From Siccirubricoccus phaeus (GTDB lineage: Bacteria > Pseudomonadota > Alphaproteobacteria > Acetobacterales > Acetobacteraceae), in assembly GCF_008360935.1 (NCBI RefSeq), contig NZ_SRXO01000020.1:47703-111702 (forward strand): a stretch of 64,000 nt of DNA, read 5' to 3'. The notes under the pieces are model-generated. The model worked only from the letters and a program-made list of their open reading frames with translations. It did no database searches and was not told the DNA's origin. This document shows, piece after piece, positions 16,631 to 25,761 of the stretch. Position 1 is the stretch's first letter, and every line of letters begins with the position of its first letter. Position numbers and translations under genes: made by a program.

Positions 16631-18927
16631 TGCACGGCGTGCCCCGCTTCTCCATCATCATCCCCGCCTTCAACGCCGCGGCGACGCTCGGCGACTGCCT
16701 GGACAGCGCCATGGCGCAGCAGGGCAGCTTCGAGGTGCTGGTGGTGGACGATGCCTCGCTGGATTCCACCGCGCGGCTGGCGGCGGCGCGCGGCGCAAGG
16801 CTGCTGCGCCGGGCGGTGAATGGCGGGCCGGGCCTCGCCCGCAACCTCGGCATCGCCGCGGCGCAGGGGGAGTGGCTGGTCTTCCTCGATGCCGATGACG
16901 TGCTGGCACCCGATGCTCTGGCGCGCCTTGGCGAATTCCTCGACCGGCCGGAGCAGGCCGGATGCGACGCGGTGGGGTTCGACTGGCATGAGCTGGGACG
17001 GCCGCCGGCAAGCGGCGCCGGCCGCGCCGCTGCCGCCCTCGCCGGCGGCAAGCCCGCCTTGCTGCGCCGCTACCTGTCCCTGCAGACCGATGGCGCGGTG
17101 ATCCACACCGCCGCCCGTCGCAGCCTTTTCGCCGAGCACGGGCTCAGCTTTGCCGGCGGGTTGCATGAGGATGTGGATCTGCTCTTCCGCCTCTACTGGC
17201 ATGCCCGCCGGGTGGGCTGCCTGGATGGCGTGCTCTACGGCAAGAGGCGGCAGCCGGGCTCCATCGTGGAAAGCGTCTCGCCACGCCATGTCGAAGGCTT
17301 CCTGCGCGCCTGGGCCGCTATCGGCCGCTTCCTGCAGGACCAGGAGCCGATGGCAGGGGATTGGCGCCCCGCCTATCGCCGCGGCCTGGTGGCGCTGCTG
17401 GCGACCCGGGTGCGGGAGATCGACCGGCTGGCCCGCCCGGGCGAGGCCGGTCCGCTCTACACCCAGCTTGCCGCCGGCTGGCGCCGACTGCTGCCGCTGG
17501 CGGAAGGGCTGGACCTTTCGGCAGAGGGCACGCGGCATTTCCGCATCGCCCGGGAATTCCTCGGCATCATGGCGGCGACGCCGGAGGTGGAGCTGGCCGC
17601 CACGGTGCGCGCCATGCTGCGGGAGATGCTGGCGCGCAGCCTGAGCTGCCACGATCTGCACCATGCCGCCTTCCTCGGCCCGGATCGGCTCCGCACCTGC
17701 TGCAAGCGCTTCTTCGTCGATGGCGAGCGGCGCGGCGATGTGGTGCTGTTCGAGGTGGCGCCGGGCGAGGCGGTGACCACCGCCCGCATCGCCGCCGCCA
17801 AGCAGGCGCTGCACGCCGCCATCAACCGCGGCGAGGAGACGCCCTGCACCGGCTGCCCCTTCCTGGAATTCCGCGACTGGGGCGAGATCGCGCCGCTCCG
17901 CCTGCGCACCCTCTCGCTGGAACACCATTCGGTCCGCGACCTGCAACGCGGCTATTGCAGCGAGACCTATTACCGCGGCAAGGGCGCCGCCTATGACGTA
18001 CCCGGGCTGGTCCACGCCATGCTGGCGGACGGTGCCCTGGCGCGCGACGCCACCATGGTCTGGGGCGGCGGGGAGCCGGTGGTGGACCCCGCCTTCGTCG
18101 AGCTGGCGCCGCGCCTGGCGGAGCGCCTGCCGGCTGCCACCCAGCGCGTACTGAGCAACGCGGTGACGCATTCGCCCGCGCTGGAAGAATTGCTGGCCGC
18201 GGGACGGGTGACGCTCACCACCAGCCTCGATGCCGGCACGCCGGAGGTCTTCGCCCGGCCCCGCGGCCGCGACCGGCTGCCGCGCGTCATCGCCCATCTG
18301 CGCCGCTACGCCGCGCAGCGGCCGGAGGCGGTGACGCTGAAATACATCTTCACCGAGGGCAATGCGACGCTCGCCGAGGTGCGCGCCTTCACTGCTCTGC
18401 TGGCGGCGGAGGGGCTGCTGCAGTGCAATGTCCAGCTCAGCCAGGATTTCCACGACGAGGCGGTGGCGGAGGCCGCGCTGCTGCCGATCGCCGCGCTGCA
18501 CGCGCTGCTGCTGCAGGCGGGCGCAAGGGTGGTGTTCCTGGACGATCTGCTGCGCCAGCGGCTGATCGGGTTGGAGGAGGCGGCGCTGGACCGGCTGCGC
18601 GTCGCTTTGGCGGCGGAAGGCCTGACAGAGGCGATCATCCCGCCGGACCATCCGGAGCTGGTGATCTGGGGCGCCGGCTGGCAGGCGCGACACCTGCTGG
18701 AGAGGGCGAGCTTCTTCCGTCATCGCCGCCCCGCCTTCCTGGTGGATTCCACGCCGGCGAAGATCAATAGGGATTTCCTCGGCCTGCCGGTGCGGCCGCC
18801 GCGCCTGCTGCTGGAAACCCAGCACCCGGTGGTGATCGCCGCGGTGCAGGGCTACCCGGCGATCCATGCGGAATTCCTGCGGCTTGGCCTGCCGCCCAGC
18901 CGGCTCGTCACCCGGCTGCTGCTCTAG
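16630..18927 (+). CDS. GT2 glycosyltransferase fused to a radical-SAM-like domain
   Basis: A 765-residue protein in three parts. Residues 1-300 are a family 2 glycosyltransferase (FSIIIPAFNAAATLGDCLDS, then FLDADDVL near residue 86). Residues ~350-650 follow a radical SAM enzyme: a Cys-rich lead (CTGCPF), a YCSETYYRGKGAAYDV segment, WGGGEPVVDPAF (the GGE SAM-binding motif) and LKYIFTEGN. The cluster motif CxxxCxxC is altered, reading SVRDLQRGYC, so two of three Cys are Arg. The C-terminal ~90 residues are a Rossmann-like domain (LVIWGAGWQARHLL). Start ATG 16630 overlaps the ACP stop. The stop codon TAG is supplied by repeat-family-2 copy 2. Confidence 0.75.
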   Translation: MHGVPRFSIIIPAFNAAATLGDCLDSAMAQQGSFEVLVVDDASLDSTARLAAARGARLLRRAVNGGPGLARNLGIAAAQGEWLVFLDADDVLAPDALARLGEFLDRPEQAGCDAVGFDWHELGRPPASGAGRAAAALAGGKPALLRRYLSLQTDGAVIHTAARRSLFAEHGLSFAGGLHEDVDLLFRLYWHARRVGCLDGVLYGKRRQPGSIVESVSPRHVEGFLRAWAAIGRFLQDQEPMAGDWRPAYRRGLVALLATRVREIDRLARPGEAGPLYTQLAAGWRRLLPLAEGLDLSAEGTRHFRIAREFLGIMAATPEVELAATVRAMLREMLARSLSCHDLHHAAFLGPDRLRTCCKRFFVDGERRGDVVLFEVAPGEAVTTARIAAAKQALHAAINRGEETPCTGCPFLEFRDWGEIAPLRLRTLSLEHHSVRDLQRGYCSETYYRGKGAAYDVPGLVHAMLADGALARDATMVWGGGEPVVDPAFVELAPRLAERLPAATQRVLSNAVTHSPALEELLAAGRVTLTTSLDAGTPEVFARPRGRDRLPRVIAHLRRYAAQRPEAVTLKYIFTEGNATLAEVRAFTALLAAEGLLQCNVQLSQDFHDEAVAEAALLPIAALHALLLQAGARVVFLDDLLRQRLIGLEEAALDRLRVALAAEGLTEAIIPPDHPELVIWGAGWQARHLLERASFFRHRRPAFLVDSTPAKINRDFLGLPVRPPRLLLETQHPVVIAAVQGYPAIHAEFLRLGLPPSRLVTRLLL

Positions 18928-19045
18928 TGTCCTGCCCGCTGCGTCCGGTGGATTTCCAGCGAACGCAGCGGACAAGCGGGCCACTGAAAACAAGAGCTGG
19001 TGGCCTGAGAACGAAGTCCACAGGACTTCGGAATCGGGACACTAG
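18924..19045 (-). repeat. Dispersed repeat family 2, copy 2
   Basis: The core 18927-19042 aligns with the reverse complement of copy 1 (13808-13922). Here the ends extend to 9-bp perfect terminal inverted repeats, CTAGTGTCC and GGACACTAG. The left end overlaps the stop codon of the glycosyltransferase, and the right end abuts the truncated molybdoenzyme gene. The two copies face each other across the glycan cluster. Confidence 0.8.
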
Positions 19046-19445
19046 CCTGCTACCGCCGAACGCAACGCCCACCCGCCCAGCGCCACGAGAAAATCCCACC
19101 CCCGGCTTGGCGAAGCGCCCGTCATCCGGCGGCGCGGCGACGACGCGGATCTGGTTGAGGCCGACTTCCAGCTCCTCCACGATCAGCATGGACATGGCGG
19201 TATAGGCGGCCTGGCCCATCTCCACCTGGGACATGGTGAGGATGATCTCGCCGGTCGGTTCCACCCGGGACCACGGCATTGGACTGGAAGGCGGCGGGCG
19301 GGGCGGCGAGAGCCGGCTGGGCGAGGTTTGCCGACAGGGCGCGGCGGGCCCCGGTGGGCAGGCTGAAGGCGAGCAGCAGGGCGCCGGCGGCGCCGAGACC
19401 GGCCGTGAGGAAGGCGCGGCGGGAGGCGGGGAGGCTGGCGGACAT
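19046..19445 (-). pseudogene. Isoquinoline 1-oxidoreductase-like large subunit, N-terminal remnant
   Basis: The ATG at 19445 is followed by a Tat-type signal sequence (ASRRAFLTAGLGAAGALLLA). After a frame change the reading continues as VEPTGEIILTMSQVEMGQ and AYTAMSMLIVEELEVGLNQI, which is the start of the molybdopterin-binding subunit of the IorB/aldehyde-oxidase type. Only ~120 of more than 700 residues remain before the repeat element. It is therefore a frameshifted and truncated gene. The small subunit gene is immediately upstream on the same strand. Confidence 0.75.
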
Positions 19446-19446
19446 C

Positions 19447-19918
19447 TCAGCCCTCCTCCGGCGTGAGCTGCGCGGCCGCCTGCCTGATGCCTTCGCGGAT
19501 GCGGACATAGGCGCCGCAGCGGCAGGCATTGCCGGACATGGCGGCGTCGATATCGGCATCCGAGAGGTGGGGTTCTCCGCCAGCAGGGCTGGCGGCCATG
19601 ATCTGGCCGGACTGGCAATAGCCGCATCGCAGCACGTCCAGCGCCAGCCAGGCGGCCTGCAGGGCGCGGCCGGTGGGGGTGCGGTCGATCGTCTCGATGG
19701 TGCGGATCTCCGACGTACCGAGGCTTTCGACGGGGGTGACGCAGGCACGGGTGGCGACGCCATCCAGATGCACGGTGCAGGCGCCGCAAAGGGCCTGGCC
19801 GCAGTCGAATTTCGTGCCGGAGAGGCCGATGATGTCGCGCAACGCTCAGAGCAGCGGGGGTATCGCCATCGACATCCACGCTGTGCACCTGGCCATTGCC
19901 CCTGATCCTGTAGGCCAT
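19447..19918 (-). pseudogene. Isoquinoline 1-oxidoreductase-like 2Fe-2S small subunit, broken
   Basis: The ATG at 19918 starts MAYRIRGNGQVHSVDVDGDTP as in IorA/CoxS-type subunits. One extra C near the end of that segment shifts the frame, and in the corrected frame a TGA replaces the usual Trp codon just before LRDIIGLSGTKFDCGQALCG. The rest is intact, with the two [2Fe-2S] motifs in CGQALCGACTVHLDG and CGYCQSGQIM ... CRCGAY. An internal ATG at 19842 gives a 131-residue open frame, but it lacks the first beta strands. The gene is probably inactive, matching the broken partner. Confidence 0.75.
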
Positions 19919-20067
19919 TGGGGGCCCTCCTTCGCTGTGCTCGGTGGGCGGAGGATGGCGGTTTGCGCTGGCCGGGGCTTGTCGTGGGTTGTGGCGACTG
20001 TCGCGGAATTGCGGTGAAGGGGGGCGGGGGGGCATGGCTGCCCCGCGGGAAAGTGGGGGAGGGGGTG

Positions 20068-20095
20068 TTGTGTTATGACAGGACTTTGCTAGAAG
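20068..20095 (+). promoter_or_regulatory. Candidate promoter of tRNA-Gly
   Basis: TTGTGT at 20068-20073 and TAGAAG at 20090-20095 are 16 nt apart, and the -10 box ends 14 nt before the tRNA 5' end. Both hexamers deviate from consensus, so this is a positional inference. Confidence 0.3.
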
Positions 20096-20109
20096 CCTCC
20101 GGGCGGAGC

Positions 20110-20184
20110 GCGGGCGTAGCTCAGGGGTAGAGCACAACCTTGCCAAGGTTGGGGTCGAGGGTTCGAATCCCTTCGCCCGCTCCA
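20110..20184 (+). tRNA. tRNA-Gly (GCC)
   Basis: The acceptor stem GCGGGCG pairs with CGCCCGC at 20174-20180, followed by T and an encoded CCA. The D arm is GTAGCTCAGGGGTAGAGC. The anticodon stem AACCTT/AAGGTT frames the anticodon GCC. The T arm is GAGGGTTCGAATCCCTT. All cloverleaf parts are present in 75 nt. Everything downstream to the end of the window is accessory DNA, so the 3' end of this gene is the likely integration site. Confidence 0.95.
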
Positions 20185-20190
20185 GTCGGT
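20179..20190 (+). repeat. Putative left attachment core (direct repeat 1)
   Basis: GCTCCAGTCGGT spans the tRNA 3' end and the first six bases of the accessory region. The same 12 bases occur at 38022-38033. Together they could be the attachment repeats of the first island. Confidence 0.45.
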
Positions 20191-20509
20191 CTTCCGAACC
20201 ACATTCTCCGTTGTGACGTCCCCTGGCGGAATCGCGGCCTTCCGCCACGTTTTCCGCGCGCACCTTGGGACTTCGAGTGGGGTAGCGAGCCGCCGCGCAC
20301 GTCTCTCTCCGGGCTTTGCTCTCCGGACCTTGGGACTTGCCCGATCCAGTCTACAAGCCTCAACCCGTTGTTATGCCTCATCTTTGTGGCGTCGCAGGGC
20401 TTGGATACTCAGCAACCGCTTCGCCCAGGCGAACGCCTCGGACGTCTGAATCCGGCGCGTCGCAGGCCCAGGCCCCTCGAATCTCCCGACCCTGTGTTAC
20501 CCTTCCAGT
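20185..20509 (+). repeat. Island leader module, copy 1
   Basis: These 325 nt between the tRNA and hsdR have no credible gene. They share an order of motifs with 38028-38396 and 38397-38732: GTCGGT at the start, then CTCTCCGGACCTTG, a stretch ending in ACAAGC, and a TCATCTTTG-like block. This copy is the most divergent of the three. It may carry the hsdR promoter. Confidence 0.45.
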
Positions 20510-23284
20510 ATGGATGGCCAGGAGCGCGGGCGCCGCGACGCAGCCCCAGAGGCACGGGCGCGACAGATCATTGATGCCGGCCTCGCGGCCGCGGGCTGGA
20601 TCGTCCAGGACCGCGCCGAGGTGAACCTGCACGCCGGCCCGGGCGTCGCTGTGCGCGAGACCCCGACCGCCACAGGCCCCGCCGATTACCTGCTCTTCCT
20701 CGATGGCCGCGCCTGCGGCGTGCTGGAGGCGAAGCCCGAAGGCACGACCCTGTCGGGCGTCGTGCGCCAGGGTGACGACTACACGCGCGCTGCGCCGGCC
20801 AGGTATCCCGCCTGGGCCGACCCGCTGCCCTTCGTCTACGTGTCGACTGGCGCCGAGACCCTGTTCCAGGACGCCCGCGACCCGCTCGCCCGCCCCCGCC
20901 GCGTCTTCGCCCTCCACCGGCCCGAGACGCTGCGCACCATGCTCGCGGCCGGCAGCAGCCTTCGCGCCCGCCTCGCAACCCTGCCGCCGCTCGATCCGAC
21001 CCGCCTTCGCCCCTGCCAAGCCGAGGCCATCGCGGGCGTGGAAGCCTCGCTGGCCCAAGGCAGGCCGCGCGCCCTCGTCTCCATGGCGACCGGCGCCGGA
21101 AAGACCTACACGGCCTGCGCGCTCACCCACCGCCTGCTCTCACCGCCCGTCCGCATGGGCCGGGTGCTGTTCCTCGTGGACCGCGCCAACCTCGGCACCC
21201 AGGCGAAGCGCGAGTTCGACGCCTTCGCCCCCGGCGGCGCCGGCCTCCTCTTCCGCGAGGAGTTCACCGTCCAGCACCTGCAGGGCAGCACCATCGACCC
21301 CTCGGCCAGCGTGGTCATCTCCACCGTGCAGCGCCTGTATTCGGTCCTGCGCGGCCAGCCCTTCGACGACGAGGACGACGAGCGCGGCGGCTTCGAGCGC
21401 GCCGCAGACGATGCCGAGCGCCCCGTCACCTACAACCCCGCCATCCCGCCCGAGACCTTCGACCTCATCCTCGTCGACGAGTGCCACCGCTCCATCTACG
21501 GCAACTGGCGCCAGGTGCTGGAATACTTCGACGCCTTCCTCGTCGGCCTCACCGCCACCCCCGGCCGCCACACCCTCGGCTTCTTCCAGCAGAACCTGGT
21601 CAGCCAGTATCCCTTCGAGCGCTCCGTCGCCGACGGCGTGAACGTGGACTTCGAGGTCTGGCGCGTCCGCACCGAGGTCGGCGAGCGCGGCGGCACCATC
21701 CCCGCCGGCTTCACCGTCCCCCATCGCGACAAGGAGACGCGCCGCCGCCGCCTCGCCGCGCTGGACGAGGACCTGCCCTACACCCCCGGCCAGCTGAACC
21801 GCGCCGTGGAGGTGCCGAACCAGATCCGCACCGTGCTGCAGGCCTATCGCGACGCCCTACCGACCCAGCTCTTCCCCGGCCGCCAGGAAGTCCCGAAGAC
21901 CCTGATCTTCTGCCAGTCCGACAGCCATGCCGAGACGGTGACCGAGATCGCCCGCGAGGTCTTCGGCGGCGACGCCCGCTTCGCCCAGAAGATCACCTAC
22001 CGCGCCACCGGCCGCAGCGGGCAGGAGCTGATCCAGGATTTTCGCACCGACCACCTGTTCCGCATCGCCACCACGGTGGACATGGTCGCCACCGGCACGG
22101 ACATCAAACCGCTGGAGGTCGTGATCTTCCTGCGCGACGTCCGCAGCGCCCAGTATTTCGAGCAGATGCGCGGCCGCGGCGCCCGCACCATCCTGCCCAC
22201 CGACCTGCAGCGCGCCACGCCCTCCGCCGAGCGGAAGGACCGCTTCATCATCGTGGACGCGGTCGGCGTGACGGAGAGCGTGAAGACCCCGACCGAGCCG
22301 CTGGAGCGCGACCGCACCCTCAGCCTGGAAGCCCTGCTGGAGCGCGTTGCCTTCGGCCACACCGACGAGGACACCTGCGCCACCCTCGCCGGACGCCTGG
22401 CCCGCCTGGAACGCCGCCTGCCCGACCCGGCCCGCGCGGAGCTTCGCCAGGCTGCCGGCGGTGCCACGCTGACCGACATCGCCCGCGGCCTGGTGGACGC
22501 CGCCGACCCCGTCCGCATCGAGGCCCGCGCGCGGGAGGCCGGCGCCGCGACGCCCGACGACGAAGCCGCCTGGGACGCCGCCGCCGAGGCCCTGCGCGCC
22601 GAGGCCTGCCGGCCGCTCGCCGCCAACCCCGCGCTGCGCCGCGCCATCCTGGAGGCGCAGCGCCAGACCGAAATCATCGTGGACGAGCTGACGGCCGACG
22701 CCGTGCTCTCCGCCGATTTCGACCTGAACCGCGCCACCGAGATCACCGAACGCTTTGGCCGCTTCCTGGCCGAGGAAGCCGACCAGCTCGCCGCGCTCGC
22801 CATCCTCTACGCCCGGCCGCATGCGCAGCGCCGCCTGACCTACGCCATGCTGCAGGAACTGCGCGCGGCCATGGCGCGGCCGCCCTGGCTGCTGGACGAC
22901 AAGGCGGTGTGGGCGTGCTACCGGCGCCTGCATGCGGGGCAGACCCGCGCGCCGGCGGGGCTGCTGACCGACCTGGTGGGGCTGGTGCGCTACGCCATCG
23001 GCGCGCGCGCGGTGCTGGCCCCCTTCGCACCGGACGTGAACCGCAATTTCGAGCTGTGGCTCGGCCGCGAGAAGAAGGCCGGTCGCGATTACACCGAGGC
23101 GCAGATGGAGTGGCTGCGGCTGATGAAGGACTGGGTGGCGAGCAACGTGGAACTGACGCTGGCCGATCTGCGCGAGGCCTCGGATTTCTCCTCGCGCGGC
23201 GGCACCGCGCGGGCGCGTGCCCTGTTCGGCGCGGAGCGGCTGCCGGCGCTGGTGGATGACCTGACCGACGCGCTGGTGGCGTGA
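20510..23284 (+). CDS. hsdR: Type I restriction enzyme R subunit (HsdR-like)
   Basis: A 924-residue ATP-dependent translocase/nuclease. The N-terminal nuclease domain has PADYLLFLDGRACGVLEAKPEG, a PD-(D/E)xK-type site ending in EAK. The superfamily 2 helicase part follows: Walker A ATGAGKTYTA near residue 195, DECHRSIYG near 323, LVGLTATPGRHT, and a C-terminal helicase lobe with QMRGRGART. The last ~250 residues are the helical region that contacts the methylase. It overlaps hsdS by 4 nt. Gene order R-S-M is unusual; M is normally first. With the M subunit broken, the nuclease could act without protective modification unless another methylase substitutes. Confidence 0.9.
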   Translation: MDGQERGRRDAAPEARARQIIDAGLAAAGWIVQDRAEVNLHAGPGVAVRETPTATGPADYLLFLDGRACGVLEAKPEGTTLSGVVRQGDDYTRAAPARYPAWADPLPFVYVSTGAETLFQDARDPLARPRRVFALHRPETLRTMLAAGSSLRARLATLPPLDPTRLRPCQAEAIAGVEASLAQGRPRALVSMATGAGKTYTACALTHRLLSPPVRMGRVLFLVDRANLGTQAKREFDAFAPGGAGLLFREEFTVQHLQGSTIDPSASVVISTVQRLYSVLRGQPFDDEDDERGGFERAADDAERPVTYNPAIPPETFDLILVDECHRSIYGNWRQVLEYFDAFLVGLTATPGRHTLGFFQQNLVSQYPFERSVADGVNVDFEVWRVRTEVGERGGTIPAGFTVPHRDKETRRRRLAALDEDLPYTPGQLNRAVEVPNQIRTVLQAYRDALPTQLFPGRQEVPKTLIFCQSDSHAETVTEIAREVFGGDARFAQKITYRATGRSGQELIQDFRTDHLFRIATTVDMVATGTDIKPLEVVIFLRDVRSAQYFEQMRGRGARTILPTDLQRATPSAERKDRFIIVDAVGVTESVKTPTEPLERDRTLSLEALLERVAFGHTDEDTCATLAGRLARLERRLPDPARAELRQAAGGATLTDIARGLVDAADPVRIEARAREAGAATPDDEAAWDAAAEALRAEACRPLAANPALRRAILEAQRQTEIIVDELTADAVLSADFDLNRATEITERFGRFLAEEADQLAALAILYARPHAQRRLTYAMLQELRAAMARPPWLLDDKAVWACYRRLHAGQTRAPAGLLTDLVGLVRYAIGARAVLAPFAPDVNRNFELWLGREKKAGRDYTEAQMEWLRLMKDWVASNVELTLADLREASDFSSRGGTARARALFGAERLPALVDDLTDALVA

Positions 23285-24786
23285 GCATGGATGGGCTGTC
23301 CGGCTTGGGGCTGCCGGCAGGCTGGGCCTCGGCAACGCTCGGCGAACTCTGCGACGTCATCGGCGGCATCACGGTGGACGCGAAGCGCGGCGGCCCCGGC
23401 CATGTCGAGGTTCCGTATCTGCGCGTGGCCAATGTCCAGCGGGGGCGCCTGGACCTGTCGAAGATGCGGACCATCCTCGTGCCGCAGGCGAAGCTCGACG
23501 CGCTGACCCTCCAGCATGGTGACGTTCTGCTGAACGAGGGCGGCGACCGTGACAAGGTCGGCCGGGGATGGGTTTGGGAAGATCAGCTTCCGCAATGCGT
23601 CTTCCAGAACCACGTCTTCCGCGCGCGCGTCCGCGACGACGTGATCTGCCCCTATTTCCTGTCGCTCTACCTCAACGAATTTGGCCGCGCCTACTTCCTG
23701 ACCGGGGCCAAGCAGACGACGAACCTCGCATCGATCTCGCTCTCGGCCGTGAAGGGCGCGCCGGTGGTCGTGCCACCGCGAGCGGAACAGGCCCGCATCG
23801 TCGCCGCGGTGGACGCGCTGTTCGAGGAAGTGGAGGCCGGCGAAGCCGCGCTGGGGCGAGCGCGCGAGGGCCTGACGCAGTTCCGCGCCAGCCTCCTCCA
23901 CGCCGCCTGCACCGGCGCCCTCACCGCCGACTGGCGCGCGGCAAACCCGACCAACGAGACAGCCGACGATCTGCTTACGTCAGCACTCGACCTCAGAAAG
24001 AGGCTTTGGCCCGGCCGTTACGAAGCGCCGGTCTCGATAGCAGCGGACATGCCGATGCTTCCGGTTGGCTGGCGGTGGGCGACGCTCGATCAGCTCGCGG
24101 TGCTCCCAGCGCGCAACGGCATCTCCGTGAAGGGGAATGCCGAGCCGCCCGGCGTTGCCGCGCTGAGGCTCGACGCCATGCAAGGCGACGGCCTCGACTT
24201 CACGCGTCGTCGATACATCGACATCCCCGCGAACAAGGCTGCCGACCTTGCGATCCGTGAGGGTGACTTCCTCGTCTCGCGCGCAAATGGCTCGCTGATG
24301 CTGATGGGGCGAGCCTCTGTAGCCGGCAAGCCGCCCGTGCCGACTGTCTTCCCCGACACCATGATCCGCTTTCGGCTCGCGTCTGCGCCCTTGGCGCGCT
24401 GGGCGGCAATCGCGTGGCGGAGCGCATTCGCGCGCGAGCACCTGGAACGCCGCGCCAAGACAAGCGCCGGCATCTGGAAGATATCGCAGGACGACATGCG
24501 ATCCGCGCCGATCCCGCTTCCACCTTCGCACGAGATTGCGGCAATCCTCGATGCGCTGGACGCGGCGAAGCTTGAGGACGACGCGCTTCCGGCCTCCGGC
24601 TTCGCTGACGCTCTCCGCCAGTCCATCCTCCACGCCGCCTTCACGGGCCGCCTCGTCCCGCAGGACCCGGCCGACGAACCCGCCGCCGCCCTGCTCGCGC
24701 GCCTCCGTGCCGCGCCGGCCGCCGCGCGGCGGCCCCGCGCGCGCGGCACCACCACGCAGCCCGACCTGATCGAGACCCCCGCATGA
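23281..24786 (+). CDS. hsdS: Type I restriction enzyme S subunit (HsdS-like)
   Basis: A 501-residue specificity subunit with two target-recognition domains. The first begins LPAGWASATLGELCDVIGG and the second LPVGWRWATLDQLAVLPARNG. Each is followed by the helical spacer with the FTGRLVP / CTGALTADW motif (SLLHAACTGALTADW and SILHAAFTGRLVPQD). The two helices set the spacing of the bipartite DNA target. The start GTG 23281 overlaps hsdR by 4 nt; an ATG two codons in (23287) is an alternative. The 3' end overlaps hsdM by 4 nt. The gene looks intact. Confidence 0.9.
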   Translation: MSMDGLSGLGLPAGWASATLGELCDVIGGITVDAKRGGPGHVEVPYLRVANVQRGRLDLSKMRTILVPQAKLDALTLQHGDVLLNEGGDRDKVGRGWVWEDQLPQCVFQNHVFRARVRDDVICPYFLSLYLNEFGRAYFLTGAKQTTNLASISLSAVKGAPVVVPPRAEQARIVAAVDALFEEVEAGEAALGRAREGLTQFRASLLHAACTGALTADWRAANPTNETADDLLTSALDLRKRLWPGRYEAPVSIAADMPMLPVGWRWATLDQLAVLPARNGISVKGNAEPPGVAALRLDAMQGDGLDFTRRRYIDIPANKAADLAIREGDFLVSRANGSLMLMGRASVAGKPPVPTVFPDTMIRFRLASAPLARWAAIAWRSAFAREHLERRAKTSAGIWKISQDDMRSAPIPLPPSHEIAAILDALDAAKLEDDALPASGFADALRQSILHAAFTGRLVPQDPADEPAAALLARLRAAPAAARRPRARGTTTQPDLIETPA

Positions 24787-25751
24787 GCGAGACCGAGAAC
24801 GTCCTGACCGCGAAGGTCTGGAACCTCGCCCATGTCATGAACAACGCCGGCGTCGGCTCCGGCGACTATGTGGAGCAGGTCACCTACCTGCTCTTCCTCA
24901 AGCTCGACGCGGAGCGGGAGGAAGACGGGCTGCCCTCCCTGCTGCCGGAGGAATGCCGCTGGGCGCGCCTCGCCGCGCTGTCGGGCCGCGAGCTGGCGCA
25001 GCACTACGCCCGCACGCTGGAGACGCTCTCCACCCAGCCAGGCCTCGTCGGCACCATCTACACCCGCGCCCGCAACACCATCGAGGAACCGGCCCATCTG
25101 CACCGCCTGGTGCGCATGATCGGCGCGGAGAGCTGGTCGGGCTTCGGCGTGGACGTGAAGGGCGCGATCTACGAAAGCCTGCTGGAGCGCACTGCCTCCG
25201 ACACCAAGTCCGGCGCCGGCCAGTATTTCACGCCGCGCCCCGTCATCCAGGCCTGCGTCGAGGTGGTGGACCCCAGGCCCGGCCAGACCATCTGCGACCC
25301 CGCCTGCGGCACCGCCGGCTTCCTCCTCGCGGCCTTCGAGCACATGCGCCAGAAGCCCGAGGCACGCGACCGCGAGACCGGCCGGAAGATGCGGGAGGAA
25401 GGCTTCACCGGCTTCGACATCGTCGCCGGCGTCGCGCGGCTCGCGGCGATGAACCTCTACCTGCACGGCCTCGGCCGCGCCGACGTCACGCCGATCCACC
25501 GCGCCGACGCGCTGCTGGCCGATCCGGGCCGGCGCTGGGACGTGATCCTGACCAACCCGCCCTTCGGCCGCCGCCAGTCCATCCAGGTCTTCACCGGCGA
25601 CGGCGAGACCGGCAACCGCCGCTTCTGGCCGCTGCGCTGCGGCGACATCGACCTCGAGCGCCTACGGCGCGATCGAGACCAGCTCTGGGCCGAGGCCGTC
25701 GCGCGCTACCGCGCCGGGGCGCCCTGGTGGATCACCGCCACCGCGCTGTAG
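24783..25751 (+). pseudogene. hsdM: Type I methylase HsdM truncated and fused to VapE and phage tail sequence
   Basis: Residues 1-~265 are a normal N6-adenine methylase: the helical N-terminus, FTPRPVIQACVEVV, the SAM-binding DPACGTAGFLLAAFEHM and the catalytic NPPFGRRQS. After this motif the sequence changes. GETGNRRFWPLRCGDIDLER and RDRDQLWAEAVARYRAGAPWW match the C-terminal part of VapE-type phage replication proteins. The last residues (ITATAL, stop, GGAGCC) copy the end of the phage tail gene at 51138-51156. The target-binding C-terminal half of HsdM is lost, so methylation is unlikely. Two fusion joints lie at about 25590-25610 and 25731, and the frame is open through both. Confidence 0.75.
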
Positions 25752-25761
25752 GAGCCGCGAC

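Noticed and set aside
16405..18993. Minus-strand open frame of 862 codons opposite the glycosyltransferase
   Set aside because: Composition (His, Arg, Gln, Gly-rich) is that of an antisense shadow in GC-rich DNA. The plus strand encodes clear GT2 and radical-SAM-like motifs.
21857..23335. Minus-strand open frame of 492 codons opposite hsdR
   Set aside because: Shadow of hsdR: the plus-strand frame has conserved helicase motifs and the minus frame has none.
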